From Paludibacteraceae bacterium (lineage in GTDB: Bacteria; Bacteroidota; Bacteroidia; Bacteroidales; Paludibacteraceae): 64,000 nucleotides of DNA. A program made the position numbers and the translations under genes. Every line of letters starts with the position of its first letter. Position 1 is the first letter of the stretch. This document shows, in pieces, positions 47,262 to 57,088 of the stretch. The notes beneath the pieces were generated by a model. That model did not search any database and had not been told where the DNA came from. It saw only the letters and a program-made list of their open reading frames with translations. Where the stretch lies: positions 1 through 64,000 of the forward strand of contig JAFGVV010000048.1 of NCBI GenBank assembly GCA_016937795.1. The letters are read 5' to 3'.

Positions 47262-47346
47262 CGAAAAAGGCTTTTGCCCCGGCTGAATTAAACAAAAAAT
47301 TGATACCTTTGTTTTCTTCTTTCGAAAGGGTCAAAAGCCTTTTTCG
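47262..47346. repeat. 15-bp perfect inverted repeat around the clpP promoter
   Basis: CGAAAAAGGCTTTTG (47262-47276) and CAAAAGCCTTTTTCG (47332-47346) are exact complements 55 bases apart. Between them lies TACCTTTG (47304-47311), a -7-type box. In read-through tig transcripts the arms could pair and act as a weak terminator; as DNA they bracket the clpP promoter. Confidence 0.6.
47304..47311 (+). promoter_or_regulatory. Possible clpP -7 element TACCTTTG
   Basis: TACCTTTG matches TAnnTTTG, 79 bases ahead of the clpP ATG. The nearest TTTTG (47272-47276) is a few bases too far for the usual spacing, so support is partial. Confidence 0.45.
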
Positions 47347-47389
47347 TATCAACAATTATTTTTACTTACTATTAAATAAAACAAGCGCT

Positions 47390-48073
47390 ATGGATATGAA
47401 CAACGAATTTCGCAAATACGCCACCAAACACCTTGGAATGAACGGATTGTCCCTCGAAAAATATGCAAACATCACAAGCAGCTATATTTCACCATCAATT
47501 CTTGAAGAACGTCAACTGAACGTTACGCAAATGGATGTTTTTTCACGCTTAATGATGGACCGTATTATTTTCCTGGGAACTCAGGTCGACGATTACACAG
47601 CCAATGTAATTCAGGCACAGCTGCTATTTCTTGATTCATCTGATCCCGGAAAAGACATCTCTATTTACCTCAACACACCCGGAGGATCGGTGTATGCCGG
47701 GTTAGGTATTTATGACACTATGCAATTTATTGGATCGGATGTAGCTACCATTTGCACCGGAATGGCAGCATCTATGGGTGCTGTCTTGCTGGTAGCCGGA
47801 GCCAACGGCAAACGCTCTGCGCTAAAACACTCTCGTGTTATGATTCACCAACCAATGGGAGGCGCACAAGGGCAGGCTTCAGACATTGAGATAACTGCAA
47901 GAGAAATACAAAAACTCAAGAAAGAACTTTATACCATCATTGCCGATCACTCGCACAATCCATTCGATAGAATTGAAAAAGACTCTGATCGCGATTATTG
48001 GATGACATCACAGGAAGCACTCGACTATGGCATGATTGACAAAGTACTTGTCAACGAAAGCAAGAAGAAATAA
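47390..48073 (+). CDS. clpP: ATP-dependent Clp protease proteolytic subunit
   Basis: This 227-aa serine peptidase forms the two-ring core that degrades proteins fed by ClpX. The catalytic Ser128 is in GMAASMGAVL and His153 in RVMIHQPMGG; the Asp is in the DSDRDYWM segment. The start at 47390 (MDMNNEFRKYATKHLGMNG) is chosen over an upstream in-frame ATG; the N-terminal ~35 residues are longer than in E. coli, which is common in Bacteroidota. Followed after 44 bases by clpX. Confidence 0.97.
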   Translation: MDMNNEFRKYATKHLGMNGLSLEKYANITSSYISPSILEERQLNVTQMDVFSRLMMDRIIFLGTQVDDYTANVIQAQLLFLDSSDPGKDISIYLNTPGGSVYAGLGIYDTMQFIGSDVATICTGMAASMGAVLLVAGANGKRSALKHSRVMIHQPMGGAQGQASDIEITAREIQKLKKELYTIIADHSHNPFDRIEKDSDRDYWMTSQEALDYGMIDKVLVNESKKK

Positions 48074-48117
48074 TCTCGTGAAAATAAAAATTTTATTCAG
48101 AAAAGAATTCCCAGAAC

Positions 48118-49350
48118 ATGGCAAAAAACTCTAAGCACTGTAGCTTTTGCGGCCGACCCGAATCACAGGTTGATTTTTTCATTATGGGGCAGGATGGCTC
48201 ACACATTTGCAACGAATGCGCGATACAGGCAGCCGAAATTGTAAAGGAAAACACTTCGCTACGCTCGAAACCACTTGCAATACAAAAAGACCAGGTTCCC
48301 AAGCCTGTTGAAATAAAAGAATACCTCGATCAATATGTGATTGGACAAAACGAAGCAAAAAAGTTTCTTTCGGTGGCAGTGTACAACCATTACAAAAGAC
48401 TAATGCAGGAGAAACAAAATGACGAAGTGGAAATCGAGAAATCGAACATTATCATGGTGGGCTACACCGGCACAGGAAAGACACTACTAGCCCGAACAAT
48501 TGCGAAAAAACTCCATGTTCCGTTTACGATTGTTGATGCAACTGTACTTACCGAAGCAGGATATGTAGGAGAAGATATTGAGAGCATCCTTACACGACTA
48601 TTACAAGTTGCGGACTATGATGTGAAAGCTGCAGAACGCGGGATAGTATTTATCGACGAAATTGATAAAATTGCACGAAAAGGCGACAATCCCAGCATAA
48701 CACGTGATGTAAGCGGCGAAGGCGTACAACAAGGCTTACTGAAACTACTGGAGGGAGCAGTAGTAAACGTTCCACCACAAGGAGGACGCAAGCATCCCGA
48801 CCAGAAAATGATTGCTGTAAACACTCAAAACATCCTTTTTGTCTGTGGTGGTGCCTTCGATGGCATTGAAAAGAAAATTGCATCGCGACTCAACACCCGG
48901 GTCGTAGGCTATAATGCAGCCCTCAGCATTGATCAGATTGACAAGAACAATATGCTGCAATACATAGCCCCTCAGGACCTGAAATCGTTCGGGTTAATAC
49001 CCGAGATTATAGGCCGATTGCCCATACTGACATACCTTGAACCACTTGACCGCATAGCATTGCGCAAAATACTTACAGAACCTAAAAACTCAATAGTAAA
49101 ACAATACACCAAACTTTTTAAAATGGATCAGATTGATCTTGTTTTCGACGAGGAGGTACTCGATTATATTGTGGACAAGGCTATTGAATTTAAACTGGGG
49201 GCACGCGGACTTCGTTCCATTACCGAAACAATTATAATGGATAAAATGTACGAAATGCCATCGAACCACGAAAAAATCTTGCAGGTTACTTTGGAGTACG
49301 CTCAAAGTAAAATAGAAAAAACCAATATAAACAGATTAAAAATAGCCTGA
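48118..49350 (+). CDS. clpX: Clp protease ATP-binding subunit ClpX
   Basis: This 410-aa AAA+ unfoldase has the N-terminal C4 zinc domain (C8-x2-C11 in [10 protein letters not shown] and CNEC near 37), Walker A GYTGTGKT (~117-124, Thr in the usual Ser place), pore loop GYVGED (~148), Walker [11 protein letters not shown] and sensor regions. The IGF loop that docks on ClpP appears as VVGYNA, a variant rather than the classical IGF. It follows clpP closely, so both are probably transcribed together. Terminator at 49390-49435. Confidence 0.97.
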   Translation: MAKNSKHCSFCGRPESQVDFFIMGQDGSHICNECAIQAAEIVKENTSLRSKPLAIQKDQVPKPVEIKEYLDQYVIGQNEAKKFLSVAVYNHYKRLMQEKQNDEVEIEKSNIIMVGYTGTGKTLLARTIAKKLHVPFTIVDATVLTEAGYVGEDIESILTRLLQVADYDVKAAERGIVFIDEIDKIARKGDNPSITRDVSGEGVQQGLLKLLEGAVVNVPPQGGRKHPDQKMIAVNTQNILFVCGGAFDGIEKKIASRLNTRVVGYNAALSIDQIDKNNMLQYIAPQDLKSFGLIPEIIGRLPILTYLEPLDRIALRKILTEPKNSIVKQYTKLFKMDQIDLVFDEEVLDYIVDKAIEFKLGARGLRSITETIIMDKMYEMPSNHEKILQVTLEYAQSKIEKTNINRLKIA

Positions 49351-49389
49351 GGTTAAGATAAAACTTTCAGAAACAAATATTTATTCAAC

Positions 49390-49435
49390 AAACCGGATAT
49401 TCATCAATTAATTTGAGGATAACCGGTTTTTTTTT
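49390..49435 (+). terminator. Intrinsic terminator after clpX
   Basis: AAACCGGATATTCATC pairs imperfectly with GAGGATAACCGGTTT, followed by a run of nine or more T, 40 bases beyond the clpX stop. Confidence 0.7.
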
Positions 49436-49597
49436 CGAAAAGGTCTTGTATATTTGAAATCTGTTTATAATTTTGTTTGATGAATAGAATTGAGGGTATT
49501 TTTTTGTAAAAAACAGGAAAAAAGCACTTTTCGATGCGGGAATCTCAACAATAAATACTACTTTCGCAAACCAATTTTTCGATAAAAAAACAGCAGC

Positions 49598-51784
49598 ATG
49601 GCCACACATTCTGTATTGACCGGACATTTGAAAAAGCATTTTGGCTTCGACAGTTTCAAAGGAAATCAGGAAGCTATTATTCAAAATGTTCTGGAAGGAA
49701 GAGACACATTTGTACTTATGCCCACAGGTGGGGGTAAGTCTTTGTGTTATCAGCTTCCTTCACTCATTATGGAAGGAACAGCCATAGTAATATCGCCGTT
49801 GATTGCTTTAATGAAGAATCAGGTAGATGCCATGCGAAACTTCAGCGAAGAAGATGGAATTGCACATTTCATCAATTCATCGCTCAGCAAACAAGCAATT
49901 GACCAGGTAAAAAGTGATATACTATCGGGCAAAACAAAACTTTTATATGTAGCTCCGGAGTCGCTGACCAAAGAAGAAAACATAGAGTTTCTGAAGCAAC
50001 TGAAAATATCGTTTTATGCCGTGGACGAGGCACATTGTATTTCAGAATGGGGACATGATTTCCGTCCGGAATATCGTCGCATACGCCCGATAATAAACGA
50101 AATAGGCACAGCGCCACTTATTGCGTTAACAGCTACAGCCACCCCTAAAGTACAGCACGACATACAAAAAAACCTGGGTATGTTGAATGCCAATGTTTTT
50201 AAGTCGTCGTTCAATAGGGCAAATCTATACTACGAAGTTCGTCCCAAAACTAAGGATGTAGAAAAAGATTTGATAAAATACATACGTTCGCAGGCAGGTA
50301 AATCGGGAATTATTTACTGTCTGAGTCGAAAAAAAGTGGAGGAATTAGCCGAAACACTTAGTATGAACGGCATTTCATGTCTTCCTTACCATGCCGGAAT
50401 GGACTCGGCAGTACGAAGTGAGAATCAGGACAAGTTCCTGATGGAAAAAGTACAATTGATAGTAGCTACCATAGCCTTTGGAATGGGCATAGACAAGCCC
50501 GATGTACGTTTTGTGATACATTACGACATGCCAAAAAGCCTGGAAGGATATTATCAGGAAACAGGACGCGGAGGGCGTGATGGAGGTGAGGGTCAGTGTA
50601 TTGCATTTTATGCATACAAGGATCTGGACAAACTCCGGAAATTTATGCAGGGCAAACCCGTAGCCGAGCAAGAAATAGGTAACCAATTATTATTAGAAAC
50701 ACAGGCTTACGCCGAATCGTCAGTTTGTCGCCGAAAATTACTTTTGCACTATTTTGGCGAAGAGTATAAAAATGATAACTGTGCATGTTGTGATAACTGT
50801 ATGAAACCAAAGAAAACCATTGAGGGACAAGAGCTTTTATTGCTTGTCCTTGAAACAATTGTAGCTGTTCGGGAAAAGTTCAAGGCCGAACACATTGTGG
50901 ATATTTTAAGAGGAAATGAAACATCGGATGTAAAATCGTATCAGCACGATGAGCTGGAGAACTTCTCATCTGCCTCCGACGAAGACGACAAACTACTTCA
51001 GGCAGTAATACGTCAGGCAATGTTGGCAGGATACATTTCGAAAGATATCGAAAACTACGGATTGCTAAAAATTACAGCTGGCGGAAAAGCTTATATGAAA
51101 AAACCGACAGCATTTCCTGTAGTAAAAGACAATGAATTTGAAGATGATGACGAAGAAGCCACAGTAAAAAGCACCGGAGGAACTTGTGCAGCTGATGATG
51201 TACTTTTCTCAATCCTGAAAGATTTAAGAAAAAAACTTTCGAAAAAATTAGAAGTTCCGCCATTTGTGATATTCCAGGATCCATCACTCGAAGCTATGGC
51301 TACCACCTACCCTATTACTATGGATGAACTCCAGAACATTCCGGGTGTAGGAGCGGGGAAAGCAAAACGCTACGGAGAAGAGTTCCTGAAAGTCATAAAA
51401 GAACATGTGCGTGAGAATGAAATCATTCGTCCCGAAGATCTTCGGGTTCGCACAGTCGCCAACAAATCGAAACTTAAAGTATCCATTATCCAATCCATCG
51501 ACCGGAAAATTGCACTCGACGACATTGCAATGGCCAAAGGGTTAGAGATAAGCGAATTGCTTGATGAGATTGAAGCAATAGTATATTCAGGCACAAAAAT
51601 CAATATAGATTATTTTCTGGATGAAGTAATGGATCCTGACCGTGTGGATGAAATTTTCGATTATTTCAGCACTGCTGAAACAGATAAAATTGAACCTGCC
51701 CTTCGTGAACTTGGTGAAGATGATTTTAGTGAAGAGGAAATACGGTTGGTGCGCGTTAAGTTTCTTTCGGAAATAGGAAATTAA
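49598..51784 (+). CDS. recQ: ATP-dependent DNA helicase RecQ
   Basis: This 728-aa housekeeping RecQ has Walker A MPTGGGKSLCYQLPSL (~44-59), DEAH box AVDEAHCISEWGHDFRPEYR, motif VI QETGRGGRDGGEG, the zinc-binding domain (CRRKLLLHYFGE, CACCDNC ~378-402), a winged-helix domain and an HRDC domain (MDELQNIPGVGAGKAKRYGE ~570-590). It unwinds DNA 3'-5' in recombination and repair. Length agrees with Bacteroidota RecQ, which carry a long C-terminal tail. It lies after clpX as in many Bacteroidales. Confidence 0.95.
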   Translation: MATHSVLTGHLKKHFGFDSFKGNQEAIIQNVLEGRDTFVLMPTGGGKSLCYQLPSLIMEGTAIVISPLIALMKNQVDAMRNFSEEDGIAHFINSSLSKQAIDQVKSDILSGKTKLLYVAPESLTKEENIEFLKQLKISFYAVDEAHCISEWGHDFRPEYRRIRPIINEIGTAPLIALTATATPKVQHDIQKNLGMLNANVFKSSFNRANLYYEVRPKTKDVEKDLIKYIRSQAGKSGIIYCLSRKKVEELAETLSMNGISCLPYHAGMDSAVRSENQDKFLMEKVQLIVATIAFGMGIDKPDVRFVIHYDMPKSLEGYYQETGRGGRDGGEGQCIAFYAYKDLDKLRKFMQGKPVAEQEIGNQLLLETQAYAESSVCRRKLLLHYFGEEYKNDNCACCDNCMKPKKTIEGQELLLLVLETIVAVREKFKAEHIVDILRGNETSDVKSYQHDELENFSSASDEDDKLLQAVIRQAMLAGYISKDIENYGLLKITAGGKAYMKKPTAFPVVKDNEFEDDDEEATVKSTGGTCAADDVLFSILKDLRKKLSKKLEVPPFVIFQDPSLEAMATTYPITMDELQNIPGVGAGKAKRYGEEFLKVIKEHVRENEIIRPEDLRVRTVANKSKLKVSIIQSIDRKIALDDIAMAKGLEISELLDEIEAIVYSGTKINIDYFLDEVMDPDRVDEIFDYFSTAETDKIEPALRELGEDDFSEEEIRLVRVKFLSEIGN

Positions 51785-51805
51785 AACCACATTCTTAAAT
51801 ATCAT

Positions 51806-51839
51806 AAAAGCCCGAAAATCAATAGATTTTCGGGCTTTT
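51806..51839. terminator. Bidirectional terminator between recQ and metH
   Basis: AAAAGCCCGAAAATC and GATTTTCGGGCTTTT form a perfect 15-bp stem with an AATA loop between two convergent genes; the A and T ends make it work in both directions. Confidence 0.9.
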
Positions 51840-51860
51840 CATTTTATTCGGAAACTGTGA

Positions 51861-54596
51861 TTAATCGAATAAATTTGGTTTTCGTTTTTTGGCTTCTTCC
51901 ATGCTGAGCAAATCCACTTTCTTAGTCTGTTTCTCACGAAGTGTTTTATATTCGGCTTCTATTTCGGCTACAAAGTTATAATGCGATTTTTCGCTCATAA
52001 GCTGCGATACAATAAATGTATTGATCGAAGCATCCTTTACATACACCACAGGGCCTTTGTAGTTTGGTGAAATTTTTACTGCTGTATGAATTTTCGAGGT
52101 TGTAGCGCCACCAATCAGCAACGGGATATTCAGACCCGCCTTTTCCATAGCCGCAGCTACCACTGTCATTTCCTCGAGCGAAGGAGTAATAAGGCCACTC
52201 AGACCAATAATATCCACTTTTTCGCGAATGGCAGTTTCGATAATTTTTTCGGTAGGTGTCATTACGCCGAGGTCAATTACTTCGAAATTGTTGCAGGCAA
52301 GTACCACAGCTACAATATTTTTTCCAATGTCGTGCACATCGCCTTTTACTGTGGCTATCAGAAATTTGCCGGCAGAGCTGCTTTGTCCCGGAACTTTTGT
52401 TTTTTCAATTTCGGGCTGAAGAATGGCTACAGCTTTTTTCATGGTACGGGCAGTTTTTACCACCTGTGGCAGGAACATTTTTCCGGCTCCAAACAGTTCG
52501 CCCACTATGTTCATTCCGCTCATCAGAGGCTTTTCAATAATCTCAATGGGCGAAGCATACACTGTTAGTGCTTCGGATAAATCTCCTTCGAGATAATCGG
52601 CAATGCCTTTTATCAAAGCATATTCGAGTCGTCCCTGCAAGTCGCGCGAACGCCATTCGTCCACTTTTTCCACTTTCTCGCCGGTAGCTTGTTGTTTAAC
52701 CTTTTCGGCCAGCGCAATCATACGCTCGGTTGCATCGGGACGACGATTAAGCACCACATCTTCCACATGTTCTAGTAATTCAGGCTCAATGTCCTGATAG
52801 ATTTGTAACATGCCCGCATTTACAATTCCCATATCCATGCCTTCTTTGATGGCATAATACAGAAATACGGAATGAATTGCTTCGCGAACCACGTTGTTTC
52901 CACGAAACGAGAACGAAAGATTACTCACACCACCACTGACTTTAGCATACGGCAAATTTTGTTTAATCCAACGTGTGGCATTTATAAAATCAACTCCGTA
53001 ATTATTATGTTCTTCAATGCCTGTGGCAATAGCCAGCACATTGGGGTCGAAAATAATGTCCTGAGGCGGAAAACCAACCTTGTCGACAAGCAAACGATAA
53101 GCACGCTCACAAATTTGTGTTTTGCGTTCAAAGCTGTCGGCCTGACCTTTTTCGTCGAAAGCCATTACAACAACTGCTGCACCATAAGCGCGGATTTTGC
53201 GTGCTTTGTCCAGAAAATCTTCTTCACCTTCCTTCAGACTTATAGAATTTACAATACATTTTCCCTGTACGCATTTTAGTCCGGCTTCGATTACTTCCCA
53301 TTTCGAGGAGTCAATCATAATGGGCACACGCGATATTTCGGGTTCCGAAACCACGTAATTCAGGAATGTAATCATCTCTTCTTTCGATTCGAGCATGGCA
53401 TCGTCCATATTTATGTCGATTACCTGCGCGCCATCTTCTACTTGTTTACGTGCAATGGTCAGAGCTTCTTCGTATTTCTTTTCATTTATCAAACGCAGAA
53501 ACATTTTCGAACCGGCGACATTGCAACGTTCGCCGATGTTTGTGAATAAGGATTCTTCATTCAGAATAAGGGCTTCGAGTCCTGATAACTGAAGATCGGT
53601 GCTGGCTTTCGCCGGTTTTCTCACTTCCCGGCCTTCAATCAGCTTTTGATATTCAGCAATATGATCGGGTGTTGTTCCGCAGCATCCACCAATTATATTT
53701 ACCAGTTTCTCGTCGAAATATTCTTTTACCTGCGAGGCCATCATTTCGGGCGTTTCGTCATATTCGCCAAACTGATTTGGAAGTCCTGCATTTGGGTAAG
53801 CGCTTACGAAGCAAGCGGCATGTGCACTGATTTCCTCGAGATAGGGTTTTAAATCTTTTGCTCCGAACGAACAGTTCAGACCAATGGAAAATAGGTTAGC
53901 ATGCCCTACCGAAGCCAGAAAAGCACGAATAGTTTGTCCTGAAAGAGTGCGACCGCTTGTGTCGGCCACAGTAGCCGACAGCATAAGCTCCACACGTTTG
54001 CCAAGTTCAGCCATAGCTTCTTCAGCTGCAAAAATGGCGGCTTTGGCATTCTGGGTATCGAAAATGGTTTCGATAAGCAGCGCATCCACGCCGCCTTCAA
54101 TCAGAGCAAGTATCTGTTCCTTATAAGCCAACACCAGATCGTCGAAACTCACTGCACGGTAAGCAGGATTGTTTACATCGGGAGACATTGAGGCTGTTTT
54201 GTTGGTCGGGCCCACTGCTCCTGCTACAAAACGCGGTTTCTGAGGATTTTTTGCGGTATATTCATCGGCTGCTTTGCGTGCCAGGCGTGCTGCTTCGGCA
54301 TTTATTTCGGTTACCAAATGCCCCATGCCGTAATCTTCCATCGAAATTCGCTGGGCATTGAAAGTATTCGTTTCAATAATATCGGCGCCTGCTTCGAGAT
54401 ATTTGCAATGAATGCCGTAAATAATATCAGGCTGAGTAAGTACCAAAAGGTCGTTGTTGCCTTTCTGGAGAATTTCGCTATTTGCAAAGCGTGAACCCCG
54501 ATAATCTTTTTCCACCAGTTTGTGGCGTTGAATCATGGTTCCCATTGCACCATCCAAAATAAGGATGCGGTTTTCGGGTATATTTTTTAAATTCAT
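51861..54596 (-). CDS. metH: Cobalamin-dependent methionine synthase, without reactivation domain
   Basis: This 911-aa enzyme methylates homocysteine from methyltetrahydrofolate via cobalamin. Domains: homocysteine-binding (1-~330; zinc Cys in [10 protein letters not shown] and [10 protein letters not shown]), pterin-binding (~350-640; [20 protein letters not shown]), B12 cap (~660-740) and B12 Rossmann domain with DVHDIGKNI (~765). It ends at about [13 protein letters not shown], where full-length MetH (1227 aa in E. coli) goes on into the SAM-dependent reactivation domain. A short MetH of about this length is usual in Bacteroides. I saw no cobalamin riboswitch in the 120-base leader. Confidence 0.95.
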   Translation of the reverse strand: MNLKNIPENRILILDGAMGTMIQRHKLVEKDYRGSRFANSEILQKGNNDLLVLTQPDIIYGIHCKYLEAGADIIETNTFNAQRISMEDYGMGHLVTEINAEAARLARKAADEYTAKNPQKPRFVAGAVGPTNKTASMSPDVNNPAYRAVSFDDLVLAYKEQILALIEGGVDALLIETIFDTQNAKAAIFAAEEAMAELGKRVELMLSATVADTSGRTLSGQTIRAFLASVGHANLFSIGLNCSFGAKDLKPYLEEISAHAACFVSAYPNAGLPNQFGEYDETPEMMASQVKEYFDEKLVNIIGGCCGTTPDHIAEYQKLIEGREVRKPAKASTDLQLSGLEALILNEESLFTNIGERCNVAGSKMFLRLINEKKYEEALTIARKQVEDGAQVIDINMDDAMLESKEEMITFLNYVVSEPEISRVPIMIDSSKWEVIEAGLKCVQGKCIVNSISLKEGEEDFLDKARKIRAYGAAVVVMAFDEKGQADSFERKTQICERAYRLLVDKVGFPPQDIIFDPNVLAIATGIEEHNNYGVDFINATRWIKQNLPYAKVSGGVSNLSFSFRGNNVVREAIHSVFLYYAIKEGMDMGIVNAGMLQIYQDIEPELLEHVEDVVLNRRPDATERMIALAEKVKQQATGEKVEKVDEWRSRDLQGRLEYALIKGIADYLEGDLSEALTVYASPIEIIEKPLMSGMNIVGELFGAGKMFLPQVVKTARTMKKAVAILQPEIEKTKVPGQSSSAGKFLIATVKGDVHDIGKNIVAVVLACNNFEVIDLGVMTPTEKIIETAIREKVDIIGLSGLITPSLEEMTVVAAAMEKAGLNIPLLIGGATTSKIHTAVKISPNYKGPVVYVKDASINTFIVSQLMSEKSHYNFVAEIEAEYKTLREKQTKKVDLLSMEEAKKRKPNLFD

Positions 54597-54641
54597 TTTT
54601 TTCTTGATTTTGAATGCAAAGATAACGCTATTTCAATAAAA

Positions 54642-54675
54642 AACGACCCTGTTCGAAATTCTGAACAGGGTCGTT
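54642..54675 (-). terminator. Intrinsic terminator after the M64 peptidase gene
   Basis: AACGACCCTGTTC and GAACAGGGTCGTT form a 13-bp stem with an 8-base loop; on the minus strand it is followed by TTTTTTATT. It separates the peptidase gene from metH. Confidence 0.9.
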
Positions 54676-54718
54676 ATAACCATTTTGCTATAAATTCGTT
54701 GAAAAAAGTTTCTGAATA

Positions 54719-56005
54719 TCACTTTTCAGTTAAATGCAGAATCACTTTTTCCACTGCTTTTTCGCAAACAGGACAGAAGGCTTTGGCATCGTTGGTACGC
54801 ATTCGGCAGTCATACGAAGGGCGATACATTCCTTTGGTAAGATATCCACCGCCTTCGAATACCCCAATGCCGCCCGTTTTATTTTTGTCGGTTACAGGCG
54901 TTGGGATGGATGTTCCTTTGGGCAACATATTCTTCCATTTGGTATCGAAATTCACCAGCGAAGTGATATTGGGTTCCCAGGGTTCTTCTGTCAGATTATA
55001 CATTCCGTCGAGCACGTCACTATCATAAAAATACTCATCGCCCAGTCCGGCGAAAGAATGTCCGAACTCATGCACAACCACTTCGGCCTGCGCACGTTTA
55101 CTGCCGGCCGATGCAAATGCGTAAAAATTATATATGCCACCGCCACCATATTCGGGCGTATTGGCAAGCACATAAATGGCATCGTAAGGAACAAGCGCCG
55201 CATAATCGCGAATGCTGAAAGTGGCTGGCGAAGTGAGGTATCGGGGAGAGTAAAAAGTATAATAATGTGAGCGGACAGCCGTATTCAACCAGTTGTCCTT
55301 GTGTGGCATACTTATTCCGCTTTGCAGCGAAACAGCCGCCACGGCATATACATTTATGCGGTTACGATACTTTATAAAGGGTTCGTGGGTAAATAAATGG
55401 TCGGCCAGACGCGCTGCATCTTCAAAGAATTTTTCCTGTTCGGCTGCCGTATAACCTTCGGCTATCACCACAATGTCCACAGCTTTGTCGGGGCTTGCAG
55501 GTTTCAGAATTTCCCTGACAGGTACTTTGGGTAACTGGTTTCTTCGAATCAGTTTATCCTCAGGCGTAACATTGAATGACAGCAAGGTCTCCCAACTGTC
55601 GAATCCTTTGCGTTTGTCAATATTGATTTTTACGGCTTTTTTTGGAAAAGGAATCTGTACCGTTTGTTCAAAACATTTTTTCATCAACTTAGCTTCAGGA
55701 GTAGTTTGCCATTCGAAATAAAGCGTACTGAATCCGTCGGTATAAATAAGTTGATTGCTGAGCGAATCGAAAACCTGAATGCGGTTCTGCCCCAGATTCA
55801 AATCGGTTGAAAGCTGCGCACGCCGTCCACCCCAAAAGGGCTCTTCGGACAACTGATGAAGCCAGGCTGTAGTGGTTTTTTCGTCGCCACAAAGTTGAAA
55901 ATCAATGCGAAAGGCTTTGTTCTGAAAGAAATTGTTGTAATCCTGCGAACTTGCAGGCATTAGGAAAATAAAAAAGAGGAAAATGCTGATGAAAAACTTT
56001 CTCAT
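54719..56005 (-). CDS. Secreted M64 (IgA-peptidase-like) metallopeptidase
   Basis: This 428-aa protein belongs to peptidase family M64. It has a signal peptide (FFISIFLFFIFLMPASSQ, cleavage ~20), an N-terminal beta-sandwich (YTDGFSTLYFEWQTT) and a catalytic domain with the zinc motif VVHEFGHSFAGLGDEYFY (~305-322: H-E-x-x-H and D/E downstream). VVIAEGYTAAEQEKFFEDAA (~177) is typical of the family. The family founder cleaves IgA1 in Clostridium ramosum; in environmental Bacteroidota the substrate is unknown. Exported, probably periplasm or outside. Single gene. Confidence 0.9.
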   Translation of the reverse strand: MRKFFISIFLFFIFLMPASSQDYNNFFQNKAFRIDFQLCGDEKTTTAWLHQLSEEPFWGGRRAQLSTDLNLGQNRIQVFDSLSNQLIYTDGFSTLYFEWQTTPEAKLMKKCFEQTVQIPFPKKAVKINIDKRKGFDSWETLLSFNVTPEDKLIRRNQLPKVPVREILKPASPDKAVDIVVIAEGYTAAEQEKFFEDAARLADHLFTHEPFIKYRNRINVYAVAAVSLQSGISMPHKDNWLNTAVRSHYYTFYSPRYLTSPATFSIRDYAALVPYDAIYVLANTPEYGGGGIYNFYAFASAGSKRAQAEVVVHEFGHSFAGLGDEYFYDSDVLDGMYNLTEEPWEPNITSLVNFDTKWKNMLPKGTSIPTPVTDKNKTGGIGVFEGGGYLTKGMYRPSYDCRMRTNDAKAFCPVCEKAVEKVILHLTEK

Positions 56006-56112
56006 GGGAGTAACTATTTTAAGCGCAAATTAAATCAAAATTTATGAGAATTAACGCCCATTTTTCAGCATTTTTCCATCCTCGCGACGGAGTTTCCTCT
56101 TTTTTATTAATA

Positions 56113-56757
56113 TCAACGATTTGCTTTTGCAACATATTGGAGTTTGGTTTCTCCAATTTCAGTGAATTTACGAGTATTTAAGTTTGCCCCGGGAGAATTC
56201 ATTGCTAAATTTGAAACTGACTCTGATAATTGAAACGCCTCAATATATGTATCGTTAAATCTACAGCATTTTTGTGTGTCTTTGTGTAGTAATCCTATTA
56301 CATTGCCCATCGCGTGCGCTATTACATTTATATCCGATTGATATGAATTACTTATACCAATCATTTTTCCATCGTTAACAATTACTGTCTTATTAACAAT
56401 TTCTTCGCCATCGTTGTTGAACATTCTTTCGCTTTTAAAAAAATGATGATTGTCGGGAATAACTGTAATGATATTTAGGGCAGTGTCACAAAGCGGATTT
56501 TGATTAACTACAAGTCTGAAATGAATGATGTAATTTTCCATTTTTCCATTTATTGGAATTTTACAAATATTTTTTCCGCTACTAAAGTTCCATAAATTGG
56601 CAGCTTGGAACATTGCATTTTCAATAGGAGCCGGCGAAATAAAATTTGCCAGAATAGTTACACTTCGGTTACTGTGATTTACAATCACATCATGATTTGC
56701 TTTAATTTGCAATGCTACTGAGAATATCAGAACAATTGCGATTGAGATTTTTTTCAT
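56113..56757 (-). CDS. Exported protein with degenerate metzincin motif
   Basis: This 214-aa protein has a signal peptide (ISIAIVLIFSVALQIKA, cleavage ~20; start taken at 56757, not 56802). Near 155-168 it reads VIAHAMGNVIGLLHKD, which aligns with the metzincin zinc motif HExxHxxGxxH with E changed to A and the second H changed to N; the G and last H remain. The flanking layout (a beta-rich half before, a Met-containing AMNSPG turn about 30 residues later) also resembles small Bacteroidota M57/HEIGH-type peptidases. So it is probably an inactive peptidase relative with a binding role. The fold is inferred from this one motif. Confidence 0.5.
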   Translation of the reverse strand: MKKISIAIVLIFSVALQIKANHDVIVNHSNRSVTILANFISPAPIENAMFQAANLWNFSSGKNICKIPINGKMENYIIHFRLVVNQNPLCDTALNIITVIPDNHHFFKSERMFNNDGEEIVNKTVIVNDGKMIGISNSYQSDINVIAHAMGNVIGLLHKDTQKCCRFNDTYIEAFQLSESVSNLAMNSPGANLNTRKFTEIGETKLQYVAKANR

Positions 56758-57028
56758 TTTACCTGAATATTTAAGATGATTGAAAATTTGTTCTTTTATC
56801 ATATGACGATTGAAATAAAATAATATTACATCGTTTATCGATAAATTTACGCAAAATGCAATAATTTTTCAATTATCCATCGGAAAGAGCTTGAAATCAG
56901 CATTCAGGAAATTTCAATTTTTTTGTCAGAAACCGTTTTTTATTTTGTTTCGGGTGAACAGACTGAATGCTTTGTCAGACAAAAGCCGTGGTTTCGTCGG
57001 GAATTGGCCGAAACTAAACGATTTTAGG

Positions 57029-57059
57029 TTGCGGCAGGAGCTTGATAACCATAATTTTG
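57029..57059 (+). promoter_or_regulatory. Promoter of the LiaF-like gene, TTG-N20-TAATTTTG
   Basis: TTG at 57029-57031 and TAATTTTG at 57052-57059 with 20 bases between fit the Bacteroidota consensus. The ATG follows ~30 bases later. Confidence 0.65.
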
Positions 57060-57088
57060 CAGCATAAAATTTTCAAACTCAAAATAAA

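Noticed and set aside
49598..51784. Second RecQ as part of the defence block
   Set aside because: It is a standard RecQ with HRDC in the conserved clp neighbourhood, so housekeeping.
54597..54718. Cobalamin riboswitch ahead of metH
   Set aside because: The leader is only ~120 bases and contains just the upstream gene's terminator; no B12-box-like sequence seen.
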